A DNA stretch of 64,000 bases from Synchiropus splendidus (lineage: Eukaryota > Chordata > Actinopteri > Syngnathiformes > Callionymidae), in contig NC_071336.1 in assembly GCF_027744825.2 (NCBI RefSeq), positions 27,746,501-27,810,500 of the forward strand. The letters run 5' to 3'. The translations under genes and the position numbers were made by a program. The notes below the pieces were generated by a model that ran no database searches, was not told the DNA's origin, and saw only the letters and a list, made by a program, of their open reading frames with translations. Positions 59,441-64,000 of the stretch are shown here, piece after piece (the stretch's first letter is position 1; every line of letters starts with the position of its first letter).

Positions 59441-59727
59441 TACAAGTAACATCCAGATCGGTTCCGACTGGGATCGGTTCCGACTGGGATTGGTTCCGAC
59501 CAACCAGTCGTAAGTCAGATTGGACGTCAGCCGAATGCCGTTCAAAATGGCCGACGTGAAGGTTATAGGTACTACTGTAGCGGTAGATCGCTGTGTGAGA
59601 GAGAGATGCTACGTACTGCGGTGCAAGACATTGAATAAAAAAAAAAAACATTTGCTGGCATCTGTTGGCTGTGGTCATAAATACGGGTGGACGTAAGACG
59701 AGCAGGTTGTAAGTCGGATGTTACGTA
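59441..59727. mobile_element. About 300-bp inverted-repeat element, copy 3
   Basis: Left end tacaagtaacatccagatcg, then a triplicated gatcggttccgactgg-type unit unique to this copy, the body cagtcgtaagtcagattgga and gacattgaata plus A-run, and right end ggttgtaagtcggatgttac. Compared with copy 1, the section between agagatgct and acgtactgcggtg is deleted by about 50 bp. Confidence 0.7.
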
Positions 59728-62342
59728 AGAATGTATACAGCAGCCACATATTACATATGAACAATAAACAACAGCATACAATGACACTCTAAATCAGACA
59801 TTAGAAAAATAACAATAATATGGATGAAAAAACATATTCAAGAATGGAAGTGAGTCAGAAGTATAGTATAGAAGTACATACTTCAATACAAACTTGAAAG
59901 TAAAACCAACTGTTTCAAAGTTTGAGTGGTGTCTATAGTGAACAAGTGAGAAAATACTGCGCTAAAAATAAACACTTTTCATGGCTAATTGCAGTTCACT
60001 TTACTCCTTTATTGTTGGGTGGTTTTGTTTTGTCTTTATGTGATAGATTTGAAGTCAGCGCTGTCGTCTCCCGCTCTCATCCTCCCACATATCTAACCTC
60101 AAAACACCAAGTTTGACTGATTACAGCAAATCATGGAAGGTTGTTGCCGCGCAGGTCTCCCGGTGCGAGCAGCTGCTCAGCTGGCGCATTAATCCGTGTT
60201 GCTTATGCAAATGTACACTCTTTTGAAAGGTTCTCCAAAAATGTGAAGTTATTGAAGCTGCCAATCATTGTTTATATAATCAAGCCGTTAAATGTTCTCG
60301 GAGAGTCGTGATGGATGAAGCTGAGATGATGGAAGGTGGAAAACTTTCCGCGTTTCTTTCACCCCGAGTTGCTGATGTTTGGATTGGGTTTGTATGGTGT
60401 CATCTACTGTTTATAAGGATGTAGTTTGGTGTGTTAAAAAAGAGCGTGAACCATAGCTATCAATTCAGATCACCTTATGGACAAGCTAAAGGGGGCCGCC
60501 TTGTCAAGGCCAGGTCCCAGTACATGTCCCCAAAATCCCTTCATAACCCTGCTGGATCACTTCATGTCTTCAGGCACCGGAGGGAGAGAAAGTGCTAAGT
60601 CAGCTTTTCAGTTAGCCCGGACTCCACTATTCACCTTCCAGTGCTTTTCTCCTCATGAAATCGGTTATGAGTGAAGCTTTCAGAGACACCATTGGAAGTG
60701 AAACAGTGTCCTATGATGTTTTTATAGACTTTTGACCTGTCATTGTACGGGGTACATTTTAGATCTCATAGCATAGAAATTATACATACTGTACGATTAA
60801 AGGCAGTAACAGTGAATTCTACAGGTTCAGTTCTTCTGTCTTGATGCCCATGGCATTCTTTTTCATTTTGGATGTTTTTCTTAAGTTGCATGTTGTGACT
60901 TCTTTCTTTGTACTATTATATTTCGCACCTCAAAAAGTCTTGAATGGATTTCAGTAATCTTTTCACTGAAGAAATGTTGGTTATTAAATGTTCCAAGGGT
61001 CTGAATCTATTATATCTTCAAAGGATTCATTGTGTTTTTCCAGTTGTTGCTGTCTGTTTTTTATTTTATGGACATTTTGTTATTATCAATATGTTTTGTA
61101 TTGCTTTTCTTGGTTGACGGACAAAATGGCCGTGCGAAAATTGTGATGTTCGACATTGAAATATCTAAAGGCGCACATGTATCTGTGAGTAAAGGTTGAT
61201 GACTCTCCTTTTGCAGCCCTCAATGTACTGTATATGAGATATATGTTCAGAACATTAACCAGGTTAAAGTTTACCTCTGTGTCTTAAGATGGCTGAATTA
61301 AAATGAATAAGTTATTTGCAGATATAAAACAAGCACTTTACGGAGGATCCAAAAATTTGTTGCCATGTATTTGTTGTTAATTTCATCACCATGATTCTCA
61401 TCTGACATCATTTATATTTGAAATTGTTCCCTAGACAACACTTTTGTTTCCCTCATGCTTTACTACTTGAATGAATTTGCTGTCTGAGCTATTGATCCCA
61501 TATCTTTATTCTCCCACAGTGCTGTTTGCTTAATAATGTTTAAATGTCTTATATTCTTCTTGTGTGGTTTTCTAGATAAATATTTTTCTAGATTGTCTTT
61601 TTGTCTCTCTACTTTTAGGTTTTGAATTTTTGCTTGTGTGCTTCTGTAACAGACGCCTTGAAACAGACAAGACGGCAGGTTGTATTCTGGTGGCGGGGTC
61701 TTAAGCTGAGCTCATTGTGTGCGTGAGTGACTTTTTGACCAGTTCTCAATCCTTCTTCTTCATTTGGTGGCGTACTCTTCGACACATACGGCAAACAAGT
61801 TAAACTTTTGGACTGTTCCAGTCAGACACTCAACCTTAATACAGCATTCAGGTTCAGAGCCATCCCTCTGTTGTGCAGATGTGTATATACCTTCAGCTCT
61901 TTATGTGAGAATTGCATTTCAAGAACACTTTCTGTGCAGCAGAAATGATTCCTTCTTTCATCAAATACAGTAAACCGCTGACCTGTCTGACCCATATCAA
62001 GTCCCTATTCTGTCTTGAAGCCCCCGCACTTCCTTCCTTGTGCATGTGATAATGGTGATTCATTGTGTGTTTGTCAGGAACTTACTCGAGCTCCAAGGCT
62101 GCTGCAGCCATTCATCCTTTAAGACTCAGCTTGTCGTCTTGATAGATGGGTTGCTGGCTGGTCTGTTGTCTGACTGTCATGCATTAGTAGCTTTCCTCAC
62201 CTGTGTTGGAGAGAAACGTTGAAGGGCTTCACGCACATCTTAAGTCCTGGTCTTCACCCCGTCACCTTGAGGTCATCCACGCTGAATAGACACTCTAGTT
62301 AGGTAAGGCACGATCAGACAGTAAACAAAAGCATGCAGTATA
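59728..62342. other. Intergenic or intronic DNA, no gene recognised
   Basis: Short anonymous frames only. 60140-60310 (gcgcaggtctcccggtgcga then gcagctgctcagctgg) is slightly GC-rich. Confidence 0.5.
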
Positions 62343-62344
62343 TA

Positions 62345-62425
62345 CAGGGGTTGGACAAAATAATGGAAACACCTTAAAACTTTTTTTTAGCTTTAAGGTG
62401 TTTCCATTATTTTGTCCAACCCCTG
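62345..62425. mobile_element. 81-bp palindromic mariner-type miniature element, copy 2
   Basis: Caggggttggacaaaataat to attttgtccaacccctg with TA flanks (62343-62344, 62426-62427). The arms match better than in the copy at 45485, and the apical loop is cttttttttagcttt. Probably the younger insertion of the two. Confidence 0.9.
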
Positions 62426-62427
62426 TA

Positions 62428-63461
62428 GTTCAGTGTGGTCTGGTTGAAGGCAGTCTGAACCAGCAGACACTCGACATGAATTAGAAGTGATTCATTTATT
62501 TATTTATGTCCCTGACGTTTATTGATGTTGATAGCTATCCTCCTAAAATGATCTTAAAAACATTTGTATTGTCCCAGTTAATGTATTGTGGTAAAATAAA
62601 TGAATTTACATTAATATAAAGTTAAGTTAGTGTGGAAAATAAGTCCAAAATTTATGCTTTATTTTTTAAATAATCTCTTGAGATTCCCATTTTCAAAATC
62701 CAATTCAAATTCATATCTTATTCGTACCAACAGCCACTAGTACAATGAGCATGTGTGTGTCTCAAGTCTAAAATAATTACCCTGTAATAAATATTTAAAA
62801 TAGAATAAGGCAGGAAGAAAGAAGTAATGCCACCTAATGGAAATATTTGTGAGCACACACACACACTCAAGGTAAAGGTATTTTTGTAAGTGAGCTGTGA
62901 GTACTGACTGTCGGTGCTCCTCAGTTGTTTTCTGCTCGCGCTCTTCTGCCTGTGGGCCTATTATCTCAAACGGTCTTCATGTGCTCTATCTAATGAAGAG
63001 GAAGATTGGTGGTCACTAAATGTGATTTATTTCAGCCGGAGTTAAAGCTGCGGCTAGTGTGTAAGCTCTGTCCTCTCCCGCTATTAAACACTGTTTTATT
63101 TCCCTGCGGTGACCCCACCACTGGCCCCAGACAGCGCCAGGTGTCAGCCGCAGACGCTGTTTAGTGGCGAGGTCAAAGGAACAATTCGTGGACTGTTAAC
63201 ACGATAAATGTGTGTTGTGAGAAGATGACTGTGATGAAATAATAACGGCTCTCAACAGCTGAGTGCTGATCATACATTATGCATATTTTAATACCACTTC
63301 AATCAAGAAAGCAAGCGTGTGTTCGGCATTCAAATGCTTTTGCTTTCATGCTGTGTTTGTGGACACACATTCTATGAAAAAAAAAAAACAATATCACCAT
63401 GACACAATAGGATCCTTCTGATTGTGACCATAAAGCACCATAAAGCTTTTTTAGCTTTAAG

Positions 63462-63464
<3 letters not shown>
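62428..63464. other. Intergenic or intronic DNA, no gene recognised
   Basis: Plain sequence with a CA run near 62856-62868. At 63436-63462, ataaagcttttttagcttta matches the apical part of the mariner-type palindromes and may be a remnant of one. Confidence 0.45.

Positions 63465-63528
<64 letters not shown>
63465..63528. repeat. (TA)n microsatellite
   Basis: Uninterrupted AT/TA run of about 64 bp. Confidence 0.95.
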
Positions 63529-63531
<3 letters not shown>

Positions 63532-63541
63532 TTTTGGTACC

Positions 63542-63581
63542 TTCAAAACGTCAGGTACCAATAAATAAATAAACAAAAAAA

Positions 63582-63616
<35 letters not shown>

Positions 63617-63663
63617 TTTTTTGTTTATTTATTTATTTTTTTATTGGTACCTGACGTTTTGAA
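63542..63663. repeat. Large palindrome with TA core
   Basis: Left arm ttcaaaacgtcaggtaccaa then taaataaataaacaaaaaaa and right arm tttttttgtttatttattta then ttggtacctgacgttttgaa are inverted copies, separated by a TA run at about 63584-63611. The right arm has an 8-bp indel relative to the left. It would extrude as a cruciform or fold as a hairpin. It may be a miniature transposon, but no target duplication is clear. Confidence 0.85.
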
Positions 63664-64000
63664 TCAAAGCCTCAGCAAACAAAAGAATATATTCAACCTT
63701 CACTTAACATTGACCTGTAAATGTCAGTGCTCAGCCTTTTTACTGAAGCATGAGTCCTGCATCAATGCATTTCTTTGAATTCAAAACAATTGTTTCTATT
63801 GTCTTATTTTGACAATTTCAGGAACAAAATGTAGGTAGAAAAGCTCCCACACTGTTCATACAATGAGCATGAGATATACAGCCTTCAACTTCTGTGATTC
63901 AAGGCTTGGCTTGTGGATAAAACAAGGTGTCTTGAGTAGGGTTCCCTGCAGTGAAATCCCTTAACCACGAGGCCTGCACTGACGTTACCATAGGAACGGT
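63664..64000. other. Intergenic or intronic DNA, no gene recognised
   Basis: Nothing identifiable to the end of the window. Confidence 0.5.

Noticed and set aside
1..64000. CRISPR array, tRNA or rRNA genes, bacterial operons
   Set aside because: No regularly spaced short repeats with unique spacers, no tRNA B-box-like ggttcgaatcc with a matching A box, no rRNA-like stretch; the sequence is plainly vertebrate nuclear DNA.
1..64000. Endogenous retrovirus or LTR retrotransposon
   Set aside because: No paired long terminal repeats with TG...CA ends, primer-binding site or gag/pol-type frames were seen; all reverse-transcriptase pieces are non-LTR LINE tails.

Overview
The window looks like gene-poor, repeat-laden nuclear DNA from a ray-finned (teleost) fish. 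I found no convincing intact protein-coding gene, no tRNA or rRNA gene, no CRISPR array and no bacterial-type operon. Open frames are short (the longest is about 198 codons), mostly lie in low-complexity or repeat DNA, and often overlap on both strands. The fish assignment rests on the repeats: 5'-truncated non-LTR retrotransposon ends with recognisable reverse-transcriptase C-terminal protein motifs, small non-autonomous hAT and Tc1/mariner elements with terminal inverted repeats and target-site duplications, and a dispersed 'gagaggcgggg...ccctgg' repeat familiar from teleost genomes. I cannot name the species.

Layout. 0-15 kb: a LINE tail triplicated in tandem (1.45-1.97 kb), an element of uncertain class (4.48-5.14 kb), two copies of a 197-bp hAT-type miniature element (7.5 and 9.9 kb), and a duplicated local repeat (12.2-13.1 kb). 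15-30 kb: three LINE 3' fragments (14.8, 17.1, 19.5 kb), two copies of a roughly 300-bp inverted-repeat element (23.3 and 27.2 kb, the second split by a LINE), and a degraded stretch at 24.1-24.9 kb with immunoglobulin-like signatures. 30-45 kb: a local triplication interrupted by a Tc1/mariner-type element (30.2-32.3 kb), a second copy of that element in the opposite orientation (36.2-37.0 kb), LINE fragments (34.6, 42.2 and 43.6 kb) and a third hAT miniature element (42.0 kb). 45-64 kb: two 79-81 bp palindromic mariner-type elements, a 702-bp hAT relic with an 8-bp target duplication, long TA microsatellites and a large cruciform-capable palindrome at 63.5 kb.

Between repeats lie long single-copy-looking stretches. 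Some hold clusters of homeodomain-type TAATTA/TTAATTAG cores or CpG-rich patches and could be conserved regulatory DNA, but this cannot be decided without alignments. The observation I rate highest is that the 197-bp hAT miniature family carries two opposed CTCF-like motifs inside each full copy, so its transposition could have scattered insulator-type sites.
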